From assembly GCF_023566055.1 (NCBI RefSeq), contig NZ_JALIQP010000002.1:124001-188000 (forward strand): DNA of 64,000 nt, in the 5' to 3' direction. Below, piece by piece: positions 8,831 to 16,864 of this stretch; position 1 is the stretch's first letter, and every line of letters starts with the position of its first letter. Below the pieces are notes generated by a model. It searched no databases and was not told the origin of the DNA. It was given only the letters and a program-made list of their open reading frames with translations. Position numbers and translations under genes: made by a program. Origin of the DNA: Halosolutus amylolyticus (lineage in GTDB: Archaea > Halobacteriota > Halobacteria > Halobacteriales > Natrialbaceae).

Positions 8831-8998
8831 ATGTCCATGGAACGCGAAGGCGAGTGTCCGAACTGTGGAGAGGTCACGTTCTATCGCGCCGCAAGCACGA
8901 CGCTCCACCTCGGCGAGAAGGTCAAGTGGCACTGTCCGAACTGTGACTATGGATTCGTCCGGATCAACGGTATCGACTCCAGCACCGCAGAGGCCTGA
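8831..8998 (+). CDS. 55-residue zinc-ribbon protein
   Basis: The ORF starts MSMEREGECPNCGE and ends at TGA 8996-8998. Two CPNC pairs about 25 residues apart form a classic rubredoxin-like zinc ribbon. The remainder is too short for another domain. A TATA-like GTTAAAC lies about 27 bases upstream, giving a leaderless transcript. Small zinc ribbons of this kind are common and conserved in haloarchaea, but their partners are unknown. A 79-bp palindromic repeat begins right behind the stop codon. Confidence 0.75.
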   Translation: MSMEREGECPNCGEVTFYRAASTTLHLGEKVKWHCPNCDYGFVRINGIDSSTAEA

Positions 8999-9077
8999 TA
9001 CGGTCCCCTGTACCGATGTCCCGGTGCAACCGCACAGCGATCGCGGTTGCGCCGGAACTGGCTTGCAGTAGTCCGTA
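8999..9077. repeat. 79-bp palindromic intergenic element, copy 1
   Basis: Imperfect palindrome. The outer ends read TACGG and CCGTA. The central hairpin has arms CCGGTGCAACCGC (9021-9033) and GCGGTTGCGCCGG (9043-9055) with a 9-base loop; the one non-Watson-Crick position is a G-T wobble. It aligns without gaps to copies at 52321-52399 and 58394-58472. It starts one base after the stop codon of the upstream gene. Confidence 0.85.
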
Positions 9078-9244
9078 GGAACTGCGGATCGATCGCTCGT
9101 TTCGCGACCGCTATCGTCTTTCTCGACCGGCGTCCCTCCCGCAGTTTTCGACCGCCAGGTAGTTTTACTCAGTTCATAGATACGAGCATAAAAGCTCGGC
9201 TTGGCGAAACAACGGCCCGTTCGAGAGTCGATATACAAATGGGT

Positions 9245-9262
9245 GTGCTCTGCTGTGAGCAC
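9245..9262 (+). promoter_or_regulatory. Small hairpin in front of the NAD kinase gene
   Basis: GTGCTC (9245-9250) and GAGCAC (9257-9262) are perfectly complementary around a six-base loop and end eight bases before the ATG at 9271. If it is transcribed, the hairpin would sit in the 5' leader near the start codon. It could also be an operator for a dimeric regulator. Confidence 0.35.
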
Positions 9263-9270
9263 GGTATACG

Positions 9271-11061
9271 ATGCAAGGACGCAGGCTGGCCACGACGGAC
9301 GAACTCATCGCGATCGTCAGTCCCGACAGCGACGCGGCGCTCGATCGGCTCGAGACCTGGACCGACGACCGCGGGATCGACTGCTCGGTCGTCGACGTCG
9401 GGGACGACATCGACGACGCGTACGACGAGAACCGGGCGACGCTGGGCGTTACCCTCGGCGGCGACGGCACCTTCCTCGAGGGGATCAAGTCGTTCGCCCC
9501 CCGGAACATTCCTCAGCTCGGAGTCAACACGGGGACGCTCGCCTTCCTGGCCCGGGTCGAACCCGAGGACGTCGGGGCGGCGCTCGACGAAGTCATCCAC
9601 GGCCGGGCCGCTGTCGACAGCCGCCAGCAGGTCGCCGTCGACGGTCCGGGAATCGACGCGACCGGGATCAACGACGTCATGATCCAGCACGTCCCGCCGG
9701 AGAACCCGATCGATCGGAAGATCACGCGGCTGGACGTCCACGCCGACGACGAGTACGTCGGCGAGTTCGAGGGGACCGGCGTCGCCGTCTCGACGCCGAC
9801 CGGCTCGACCGGCGTCTCGCTCTCCGCCGACGGTCCCGTCCACTACCCCGTCAACAACCACACCCTTCAGCTCGTCCCCCTGCACACGCACCAGATCGGC
9901 GTTCGACCGGTCGTCTTCTCGCCGGAAACCGAACTTCGGATCACTACCCGGGGACAGGCGAGCCTGCAGGTCGACGGCGGCCGGGCACACACGATCCTCG
10001 ACGAAGACGACGAGATCGTCGTCACGGGCGCCGACCAGCTCGCACACGTCGTCCGGACCAGCTACGACGACCACTTCTTTACCGCCATCTCGAAGAAACT
10101 CGGCTGGGACGTCCGCGACGCGGACGGGCCGGACGCGTCGGCCGGGGGAACGACCGTGGGCGCCGATGGGGCGGCCGCGACGGGCGACGGTGGGACCGAT
10201 CGCACCACCACGACGTTGGCCGGACCCGCCACGTCGTCCGGGACGGACGACCCCGAGCCGGACACCGTAGATCGCGCCCTGACGATCGCCAAAGAGGCCG
10301 CTCAGGCCGCCGGCGACCCGCTCCGGGAACTCCACGGCCAGGTCGAGTCGGTCGACGTCAAGAGCGACAAGTCCGACATCGTCACCGAAGCCGACCACCA
10401 GGCCGATCGGATCATCACGACGGTCATCGGCAACGAGTTCCCCGACCACGCGATCGTCTCCGAGGAGAGCGCCCGCCAGACCGGCACCGATTCGGCGTAC
10501 ACGTGGGTCGTCGATCCCCTCGACGGAACGGGGAACTTCGCCCACGGCAACCCGAACTACTCGATCTCGATCGCGCTCGTCGAGAACGGCGAACCGGTGC
10601 TGGGCGTCGTCTACGTCCCCGAGACCGACGAACTGTTCAGCGCCGTCGCGGGCCGCGAGGCCAGAAAAGACGGGGCTCGAATCGAGACGACCGATCGCGA
10701 CCGCCTCGACGAGAGTATGCTCATCTCGGGATACGATCCCGACGGGACGTTCCTCTCGCACTTCTACCAGGAGTCACGCGGCGTCCGCCGACTCGGTTCG
10801 GCCGCGCTCAACCTGTGTTATCTCGCCAGCGGCAGCGCCGACGCCACCTGGGAGTACGACACCTACCCGTGGGACGTCGCCGCCGGTCTCGTGATCGCTC
10901 GCGCCGCCGGTGCGGAGATCACCGACGAGACCGGTCAGCCGTTCGCGTTCGACCTCGAGACGAACGATCGGGCGGCCCTGCTGGGATCGAACGGCTCGCT
11001 CCATCCCGCACTGCTCGACCACCTGGAACGCGATACCGGGTTGGCGACGCCGTCGCGGTGA
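9271..11061 (+). CDS. NAD kinase fused to an IMPase-type phosphatase
   Basis: 596 residues in two enzymes. Residues 1-280 are an NAD kinase: GGDGTFLEG at 63-71, the NDV loop near 134 and STPTGSTG at 174-181. These bind ATP and NAD and transfer phosphate to the 2'-OH of the adenosine ribose. A low-complexity Gly/Thr/Asp linker spans about 282-330. Residues 331-596 are an inositol monophosphatase-family domain with D-I-V-T-E-A-D (369-375), E-E-S (398-400), D-P-L-D-G-T (415-420) and Y-P-W-D-V-A-A-G, the full set of Mg ligands. In Methanocaldococcus the same architecture (MJ0917) is an NAD kinase plus NADP phosphatase, so this protein may both make and remove NADP. It converges on gcvPB, 12 bases apart. 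Confidence 0.9.
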   Translation: MQGRRLATTDELIAIVSPDSDAALDRLETWTDDRGIDCSVVDVGDDIDDAYDENRATLGVTLGGDGTFLEGIKSFAPRNIPQLGVNTGTLAFLARVEPEDVGAALDEVIHGRAAVDSRQQVAVDGPGIDATGINDVMIQHVPPENPIDRKITRLDVHADDEYVGEFEGTGVAVSTPTGSTGVSLSADGPVHYPVNNHTLQLVPLHTHQIGVRPVVFSPETELRITTRGQASLQVDGGRAHTILDEDDEIVVTGADQLAHVVRTSYDDHFFTAISKKLGWDVRDADGPDASAGGTTVGADGAAATGDGGTDRTTTTLAGPATSSGTDDPEPDTVDRALTIAKEAAQAAGDPLRELHGQVESVDVKSDKSDIVTEADHQADRIITTVIGNEFPDHAIVSEESARQTGTDSAYTWVVDPLDGTGNFAHGNPNYSISIALVENGEPVLGVVYVPETDELFSAVAGREARKDGARIETTDRDRLDESMLISGYDPDGTFLSHFYQESRGVRRLGSAALNLCYLASGSADATWEYDTYPWDVAAGLVIARAAGAEITDETGQPFAFDLETNDRAALLGSNGSLHPALLDHLERDTGLATPSR

Positions 11062-11073
11062 GCGCCGTGGAAA

Positions 11074-12567
11074 TCACTCGTCGTCCGCGAGCGCCTGCCA
11101 CGAGAGCCGCGGGTTTCGCGCCGCACTGGTCTGGTCGATCCGTCGGGCCGTCGTCCGATCGGGCGCGGCCGCGAGCGTCTCGTCGTCCTCCTCGGCGACG
11201 GCGTCGAACGCCGCGGCGAGCCGGTCGAGCGTCGCCTTGCTCTCGACCTCGGTCGGTTCGGTCATCAACGCCTCGGGGACGATCTCGGGCCACTTGGTCG
11301 TCGGCGGGTGGACGCCGTAGTCGAGCATCCGCTTTGCGACGTCGGCCGCGTCCTGCTCGCCCGCGCTGGCGACGAACTCGTGGTGGAACGGCTCGTAGGG
11401 AACGTCGTAGTCGATCTGGCTCGCGAGGTAGTTCGCGTTGAGCACCGCCTTCGCGCTGGCGTCGGTGAGCCCCTCGTCGCCGAGGCGGGCGATGTAGGCG
11501 AACGTCTTGACGAGGACGAGCCAGTTGCCCTGGTAGCCGTGGACCTGCCCGATCGTGTGCTCGGGGTCGAACAGTTCGTAGGTCTGCTCGCTCCCGCTCG
11601 AGCCGTCCGCTCGCACGCGCGGCGCGGGCAAGAACGGCGCGAGGTCGTCGACGACGCCGACGGGGCCGGCACCGGGGCCGCCGCCGCCGTGGGGCGTCGC
11701 GAACGTCTTGTGGACGTTGTAGTGCATCACGTCGAAGCCCATGTCGCCCGGCCGGGCGCGACCGAGGAGGGCGTTGAGGTTCGCCCCGTCGTAGTAGAGG
11801 AGACCGCCGACGTCGTGGACCATCTCGGCGATCTCGGTGATGTCGCGCTCGAACAGGCCGAGCGTGTTCGGGTTCGTGAGCATCAGCGCGGCCGTGTTCT
11901 CCGAGAGCGCCGCCTCGAGTGCCTCGAGGTCGACCCGTCCCTCGTCGTCGCTGGGCAGGGAGACGACCTCGTACCCGCCGAGCGCGGCGGTCGCGAAGTT
12001 CGTCCCGTGGGCGCTCTCCGGAATGATGACCTCGTCGCGGTGGTCCTCGCCGTTGTGCTCGTGGTAGGCCGCGGCGACCCGGATGCCGACGAACTCGCCG
12101 GCCGCCCCCGCCGGCGGCTGGAGCGTCACGGCGTCCATCCCGCCGATCCGGGCCAGGTAGTCCTGCAGGCGGTACATCAGTTCGAGGGTGCCCTGGATCG
12201 ACCCCTCGGACCGATCGGGGTGGACGGCCGCGTCCGGGAGGGCGGCCACGTCCTCGGTGAACTTCGGGTTGTACTTCATCGTACACGAGCCCAGCGGGTA
12301 GGGGCCGCTGTCGATCCCGTAGATCATCTGAGAGAGGCGCGTGTAGTGGCGGGCCAGTTCTGGTTCGGAGAGTTCCGGGAGTTCGATCGCGTCCCGCGTG
12401 AGGTCGTCCGGGAGCGGGGAGTCGTCCGCGTCGATCTCGACCTCGGTCCGGTCCTTCTCGGCGAGCAGGGGTTCGTACTGCCCGTCGTCGACGTACCGGG
12501 CCTGATCGTAGCGAGCCTGTTCGCCCCGCTCCTGGGAGGGGTTCCCGTCGGCGCTCTCGTCGGTCAT
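11074..12567 (-). CDS. gcvPB: Glycine dehydrogenase (decarboxylating) subunit 2
   Basis: 497 residues, a normal length for the split P-protein beta subunit. With GcvPA it decarboxylates glycine, using pyridoxal phosphate and passing the aminomethyl group to the H-protein lipoate. The PLP lysine lies in N-V-H-K-T-F, followed by the Gly-rich loop G-G-G-G-P-G-A-G-P. The N-terminal M-K-Y-N-P-K motif is also typical. About 25 extra polar residues precede the conserved start. The start codon overlaps the stop of gcvPA (ATGA), so both are translated from one message. Confidence 0.95.
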   Translation of the reverse strand: MTDESADGNPSQERGEQARYDQARYVDDGQYEPLLAEKDRTEVEIDADDSPLPDDLTRDAIELPELSEPELARHYTRLSQMIYGIDSGPYPLGSCTMKYNPKFTEDVAALPDAAVHPDRSEGSIQGTLELMYRLQDYLARIGGMDAVTLQPPAGAAGEFVGIRVAAAYHEHNGEDHRDEVIIPESAHGTNFATAALGGYEVVSLPSDDEGRVDLEALEAALSENTAALMLTNPNTLGLFERDITEIAEMVHDVGGLLYYDGANLNALLGRARPGDMGFDVMHYNVHKTFATPHGGGGPGAGPVGVVDDLAPFLPAPRVRADGSSGSEQTYELFDPEHTIGQVHGYQGNWLVLVKTFAYIARLGDEGLTDASAKAVLNANYLASQIDYDVPYEPFHHEFVASAGEQDAADVAKRMLDYGVHPPTTKWPEIVPEALMTEPTEVESKATLDRLAAAFDAVAEEDDETLAAAPDRTTARRIDQTSAARNPRLSWQALADDE

Positions 12568-13901
12568 CGAACCACCTCCGTGAACGCGGTGACGAAGGCG
12601 TCGATCCGATCGTCGGGGACGCCGGCGACGCAGACCTGGATCTCGTGGTCGCCGACCACGTGGATCGCGAACCCTCTCGTCTCGAGGTCGTCGGCGATCG
12701 CCGCCGCGGGCTGGTCGACGTGGGCGACGAACTCCCGGACGTGTCGCCGACCGTGGACCGGTGCCACGACCCCGACGAGGTCGTCGAGTCTATCCGCGAG
12801 GTTCTCGGCCCGCGTGACCCCCCGTTTGGCGAGGTCGACCATCCCGCTCGGGCCCAGAGACGCGGCGTGCATCGCGGTCCGGAGCGCGACCCACGCCTGG
12901 TTCGTACAGATGTTGCTCGTCGCGCGCTCCCGGCGAATGTGCTGTTCGCGGGTCTGGAGCGTGAGCGTGTACGCCCGGCGATCGGTCGCGTCCTCGCTCG
13001 CGCCGACGAGTCGGCCGGGCACCTGCCGGAGGTAGTCCTCGCGACAAGCGAAGAGGCCGAGCCCCATCCCGTAGCTGGTCGGCAGACCGAGTACGCTCGC
13101 GTCGCCGACGACGACGTCCGCGCCGACGTCGACCGGCCGCTGGAGCAGGGAGAGCGCGATCGGGTCCGAACCCAGCACGAACAGCGCGTCCTCGTCCGCG
13201 ACGAGGTCACCGATCGCGTCGAGTTCTCCCTCGATCGTCCCGCGCACGGTCGGGTTCTCGGCGTAGACCATGACGACCTCCTCGTCGACTGCGGCCGAGA
13301 GCGCGTCGACGTCGACGGTGCCGTCCTCGGTCGGGTACTCCTCGATCGCGAGGTCGGTGCCGGCCACGTAGTTCGCGAGCGTGCTCCGGCGCCCCTCAAG
13401 CAGGAGATCCGGGACGAGCACCCGGTGGCCGCTCGTGCCGCGAACCCGATCGGCCAGTGTCGCGGCTTCGCCGAGCGCCGTCGCGGCGTCGTACATCGAG
13501 CAGTTCGCGATTTCGAGGCCCGTCAGTTCGACCAGCAGCGACTGGTACTCGAACAGTGCCTGCAGGAATCCCTGCGACACTTCGGGCTGGTACTGGGTGT
13601 ACGACGTGAGAAACTCCGATCGATCCGCAAGGTGATCGACGAGCGAGGGCACGTAATAGCCGTAGTGACCCCGCCCGAGCAGTTCCGTCAGGTCGTCGTT
13701 GCGCCCGAGGATCGACCGGACTAGCCGCCGCGTCTCGCGTTCCGTTCGCGACTCGATGCCGAACTCCTCGTCGAATCGGACGTCTTCGGGGATGTCGAAG
13801 AGGTCGTCGACCGCGTCTACCCCGATCACTTCGAGCATCGCCGCCCGATCCGCGTCCGTGTGGGGAGCGTACGGACTCCCCGTGGTGTCTGTTCCGTACA
13901 T
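12564..13901 (-). CDS. gcvPA: Glycine dehydrogenase (decarboxylating) subunit 1
   Basis: 445 residues from ATG 13899-13901 ([14 protein letters not shown], the conserved N-terminus). The longer frame to 14030 is non-conserved. This is the alpha half of the split P-protein, with the aminotransferase fold but without the PLP lysine. The motif [11 protein letters not shown] and the D-A-A-T-A-L-G-E-A segment near residues 110-145 are diagnostic. It is the first gene of a two-gene unit with gcvPB. The T- and H-protein genes, often placed beside it, are not in this window. Confidence 0.95.
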   Translation of the reverse strand: MYGTDTTGSPYAPHTDADRAAMLEVIGVDAVDDLFDIPEDVRFDEEFGIESRTERETRRLVRSILGRNDDLTELLGRGHYGYYVPSLVDHLADRSEFLTSYTQYQPEVSQGFLQALFEYQSLLVELTGLEIANCSMYDAATALGEAATLADRVRGTSGHRVLVPDLLLEGRRSTLANYVAGTDLAIEEYPTEDGTVDVDALSAAVDEEVVMVYAENPTVRGTIEGELDAIGDLVADEDALFVLGSDPIALSLLQRPVDVGADVVVGDASVLGLPTSYGMGLGLFACREDYLRQVPGRLVGASEDATDRRAYTLTLQTREQHIRRERATSNICTNQAWVALRTAMHAASLGPSGMVDLAKRGVTRAENLADRLDDLVGVVAPVHGRRHVREFVAHVDQPAAAIADDLETRGFAIHVVGDHEIQVCVAGVPDDRIDAFVTAFTEVVR

Positions 13902-14051
13902 GCTAGAGCAGGTCCCGACCGAACGCGCTTGCCACGCCACTCTCACACCGAGACGGTCGACGGCCAGGTTCGATTCGGGACACGATATTCGCCTCTTACG
14001 GGCACGGGATAATGAACACACCTCTTCCATCGCGGTCGACGGTGCGCGATA

Positions 14052-15323
14052 CTACTCGTCGGAATCGGCCGATTCCTCTGGCCCCCCGTCCTCGGCGTCC
14101 GTCTTTGCCTCCGCTTCCGGGGCCGATCGATCGTCGTCCGGTTCCGAGTCCGGGGCGCGATCGGCGTCGTCCTCCATGCCGGGCCGAATGCCGGTATCGG
14201 GTTCGGTATCCACCGCGGCGTCGTCGACCGCGTCGGTGGCCACGGCGGCGTCAACGTCGGGGCTAGCCTCGCCCTCGGGCACGCTGGGTTCGCCCTGCCG
14301 AGTCGATCGTTCCCGGGCGAACAGGTCCAGCGTGACCTTGGCACCGCCGAGCACGACCGGCCCGACGAAGAGGCCGACGGCACCGAAGACGACGATCCCG
14401 CCGAAGATACCGACGACGATGATCGCGGAGTTGAACGCGCCCGTCTTGCCGATGAGCGCCGGACGCAGGTACGTATCCGAGGCGCTCACGAGCGAGCCGT
14501 AGGCGACGAGGATGGCGGCCGAGATGACGTCGCCGATCGCGACGAGATACAGGACGACCGGTACCCAGACCCCGAACGCGCCGACGAGCGGGAGCAACGT
14601 CAGGACGAACGTCACCACGCCGAGAAACGCCACGGCAGGAACGCCGAGCAGCCACAGCCCGGTCGCGAGCAGGACCGCCTGGATCGCCGCCACGGCGACG
14701 TTTCCGACGAGCGACGCCCACATCAGCTGGTCCAGTTCGCCGATCAGTTCCCGCTGGACGTCGTCCTCGATCGGGACGACGCGACGCATCCACGCGACGA
14801 GTCGCTCGCCGTCGCGCAACAGCGCGAACAACACGAACAGCGTCACCGTGAGCCCGATGAGAATGCCGGGCAGCCCGCCGACGAACTCGATTCCCGTGCT
14901 CGCGACCCCCTGGAGGGCGGTTCCGATCGGCTCCTGGTAGGTTCCGTACATCTCGGCGAGATCGACGGTGAGTCCGCTCGATTCGAGTTGCCGCTCGATG
15001 TCGCCGACGTCGAGGGTACCCTCCTGGATGGCCGTCACCACCTCGAGCGCCTGCTGGAGTGCGATCGCGAGGACGTACATCGTCGGCAGGAGAATCGCGA
15101 GAATCGCCACGGCGACGAGCGCGAGTGCCGCAATCGCCGGACTGACGACCGTTTCGAGCCGCCGCTGTGCGGGCACGAGGATGTACGCGAGAACAACACC
15201 GAGGAGAATGTACTGGAGGTACGGCAGGACGATGAGCGTTGCGAGGGCGACGCTCACCAGCGCGAGCGCTGTCAACCCCGCCCCGTCGGCGAACCAGTCC
15301 GAGGAATCGGCGTCGTCGGCCAT
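14052..15323 (-). CDS. AI-2E family transporter (PerM/YdiK type)
   Basis: 423 residues from ATG 15321-15323; a GTG at 15341 is an alternative start. Eight hydrophobic segments span about residues 15-330. They are split by a soluble region (about 90-140) and a later amphipathic part with the family motif G-D-V-I-S-A-A-I and G-I-F-G-G-I-V-V-F-G. The last 90 residues are a highly acidic, repetitive cytoplasmic tail (Asp, Glu, Ala), an elaboration common in halophiles. Members export autoinducer-2-like molecules or act as Na+/H+ antiporters. The substrate here is unknown. Confidence 0.85.
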   Translation of the reverse strand: MADDADSSDWFADGAGLTALALVSVALATLIVLPYLQYILLGVVLAYILVPAQRRLETVVSPAIAALALVAVAILAILLPTMYVLAIALQQALEVVTAIQEGTLDVGDIERQLESSGLTVDLAEMYGTYQEPIGTALQGVASTGIEFVGGLPGILIGLTVTLFVLFALLRDGERLVAWMRRVVPIEDDVQRELIGELDQLMWASLVGNVAVAAIQAVLLATGLWLLGVPAVAFLGVVTFVLTLLPLVGAFGVWVPVVLYLVAIGDVISAAILVAYGSLVSASDTYLRPALIGKTGAFNSAIIVVGIFGGIVVFGAVGLFVGPVVLGGAKVTLDLFARERSTRQGEPSVPEGEASPDVDAAVATDAVDDAAVDTEPDTGIRPGMEDDADRAPDSEPDDDRSAPEAEAKTDAEDGGPEESADSDE

Positions 15324-15416
15324 ACCCTCACTTGGGGGCACACGCTACATTATCCCCAGGGCCGGACAGCGACAATCGGCGATCGAACCCGCGAACGGGA
15401 ACCGACGGCGAACGCG

Positions 15417-16754
15417 CTACTCGACGTAGCGGTACTTCCGTTCGCCCATTCGACCCCAGCCGTCGAAGACGAACTCCTCGCTGGGGGTCGTGAACTCCTC
15501 GACGTCGACGTCCATATCGTGGTTGTGGGCGTCGTGGATCTCCTCGTAGTCGTCCCAGCTCATGTCGTACCGGTTCGCGAGCTGTTCGTCGACGTTCAGC
15601 GCCGCGATTTCGTCTTCCCAGCCGTCCTGGATCGTCTCGGCGTGGATCTCGGCCTGGGCACCGCTGCCGTAGGAGCCGACCAGCAGTTGCTCTCCCGTCA
15701 GGTCGCGCCCGGCCTCCAGGGCCGTCTTGAGCGCGCTCACGCGAGCGACGTGAACCGACCCGGTGTACCAGTTGCCGACCTCGCGCGAGAGCGTCAGCGT
15801 CGGGTCGATCGTCGCGTCGTACCACTCCTGGTAGCGAGCCGTCCCCTTGAGCGCGTCCATGTACTCCCGGAGCGCGTCGCGGTACGCGTCGTCAGTGTCG
15901 AACGCTTCGGGACGGGGCTGGCGGCCGATCTCCTCCGCGAGTTCGTCCTCGATCGCGGTGTCGCGCGTGATGTGGCGGTAGGCGAGCATCGCCGCCTTGC
16001 GGACCATCCCCGGGAACGGCGTGTGGAACGGCGCGAAGACGATGTCGTCGGGGTGGACGTCGCCCGCGACGCTCTCGTAGTCCTCGAGCGCCTCGCGCAT
16101 CCGGGCGAGATACACCTGCACGGAGCGTTTGCCGTCGACGGAAGGGAACTGCTGGTTGGGTTTGAGGAAGTCCGTCTCGTCGGCCGAGCCGTAGCCCTGC
16201 TCGGCCGAGAGTTCGACCAGATCGGGATCCTCGGCGATGTACATCGCGACCGCGCCCGCCCCCTGGGTGGCTTCGCCGGCGTCGCCGCGCGCGTAGAGTG
16301 CGGTGTCGGTCGCGATCACGAGCGCACCGCGGCCGCGATTTCGCCCTGCCCGGATCCAGTTGTACGCGTCGTCCAGGCTCTGGGTCCCGGCGATACAGGC
16401 GAACTTCCGTTCGCCCTTGTTCGCGTGGTGGAAGTCACCGTCGTAGACCGTTTCGAGACAGCCTGCGACGTACGTCGAAACCGGTTTCGAGTTGTCGAAC
16501 GCGCTCTCCGTCGCGACGTCGATTCGGCCGATATCCTCGGGTTCGAGCCCCTTGCGTTCCATCAGCCGGTGGGCCGCGTTGGCCGCCATCGTGACGATGT
16601 CCTCGTAGCTGTCGGGAAACGAACTGGCCGTCAGCCCGAGCCCCTTCGTGTACTTCTCGGGGTCTTCGCCCTTCTCGGGCGCGAACGTGCCGGGCAAGTC
16701 GAGTTTGAGATTTCCCGTCCAGATCTCGATCGCGTCGATACCGACTGCTGTCAT
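15417..16754 (-). CDS. hmgB: Hydroxymethylglutaryl-CoA synthase
   Basis: 445 residues, normal for haloarchaeal HMG-CoA synthase. It condenses acetyl-CoA and acetoacetyl-CoA to HMG-CoA, the entry step of the mevalonate route to archaeal isoprenoid lipids. The catalytic glutamate is Glu83 in A-T-E-S-A-F-D, the nucleophile Cys120 in F-A-C-I-A-G-T, and the histidine lies in F-H-T-P-F-P-G. A TATA box sits 22-29 bases before the ATG, so the message is probably leaderless. The gene is single and leftward. Confidence 0.95.
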   Translation of the reverse strand: MTAVGIDAIEIWTGNLKLDLPGTFAPEKGEDPEKYTKGLGLTASSFPDSYEDIVTMAANAAHRLMERKGLEPEDIGRIDVATESAFDNSKPVSTYVAGCLETVYDGDFHHANKGERKFACIAGTQSLDDAYNWIRAGRNRGRGALVIATDTALYARGDAGEATQGAGAVAMYIAEDPDLVELSAEQGYGSADETDFLKPNQQFPSVDGKRSVQVYLARMREALEDYESVAGDVHPDDIVFAPFHTPFPGMVRKAAMLAYRHITRDTAIEDELAEEIGRQPRPEAFDTDDAYRDALREYMDALKGTARYQEWYDATIDPTLTLSREVGNWYTGSVHVARVSALKTALEAGRDLTGEQLLVGSYGSGAQAEIHAETIQDGWEDEIAALNVDEQLANRYDMSWDDYEEIHDAHNHDMDVDVEEFTTPSEEFVFDGWGRMGERKYRYVE

Positions 16755-16775
16755 AGGTGGAGACTATTGCCGACG

Positions 16776-16783
16776 CTATATGG
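16776..16783 (-). promoter_or_regulatory. TATA box of the HMG-CoA synthase gene
   Basis: Minus-strand CCATATAG, 22-29 bases upstream of the ATG at 16752-16754. The spacing matches a haloarchaeal promoter firing at or next to the start codon. Confidence 0.6.
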
Positions 16784-16864
16784 TATTGTCGTTTGAGGTT
16801 TCGACAGCTGTCGATTACTTCGGAGAGGTCGGTTTACGTACAGTCCGATCCTGATCGAGGGTCG

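Noticed and set aside
10919-13399. An 826-codon minus frame across gcvPB and gcvPA
   Set aside because: It is a frame-shifted shadow of both genes, dominated by Arg, Ser and Pro, with no family features.
15324-15341. GTG start for the AI-2E transporter
   Set aside because: The extra six residues (VPPSEG) are not conserved-looking, and the ATG at 15321-15323 is a stronger initiator.
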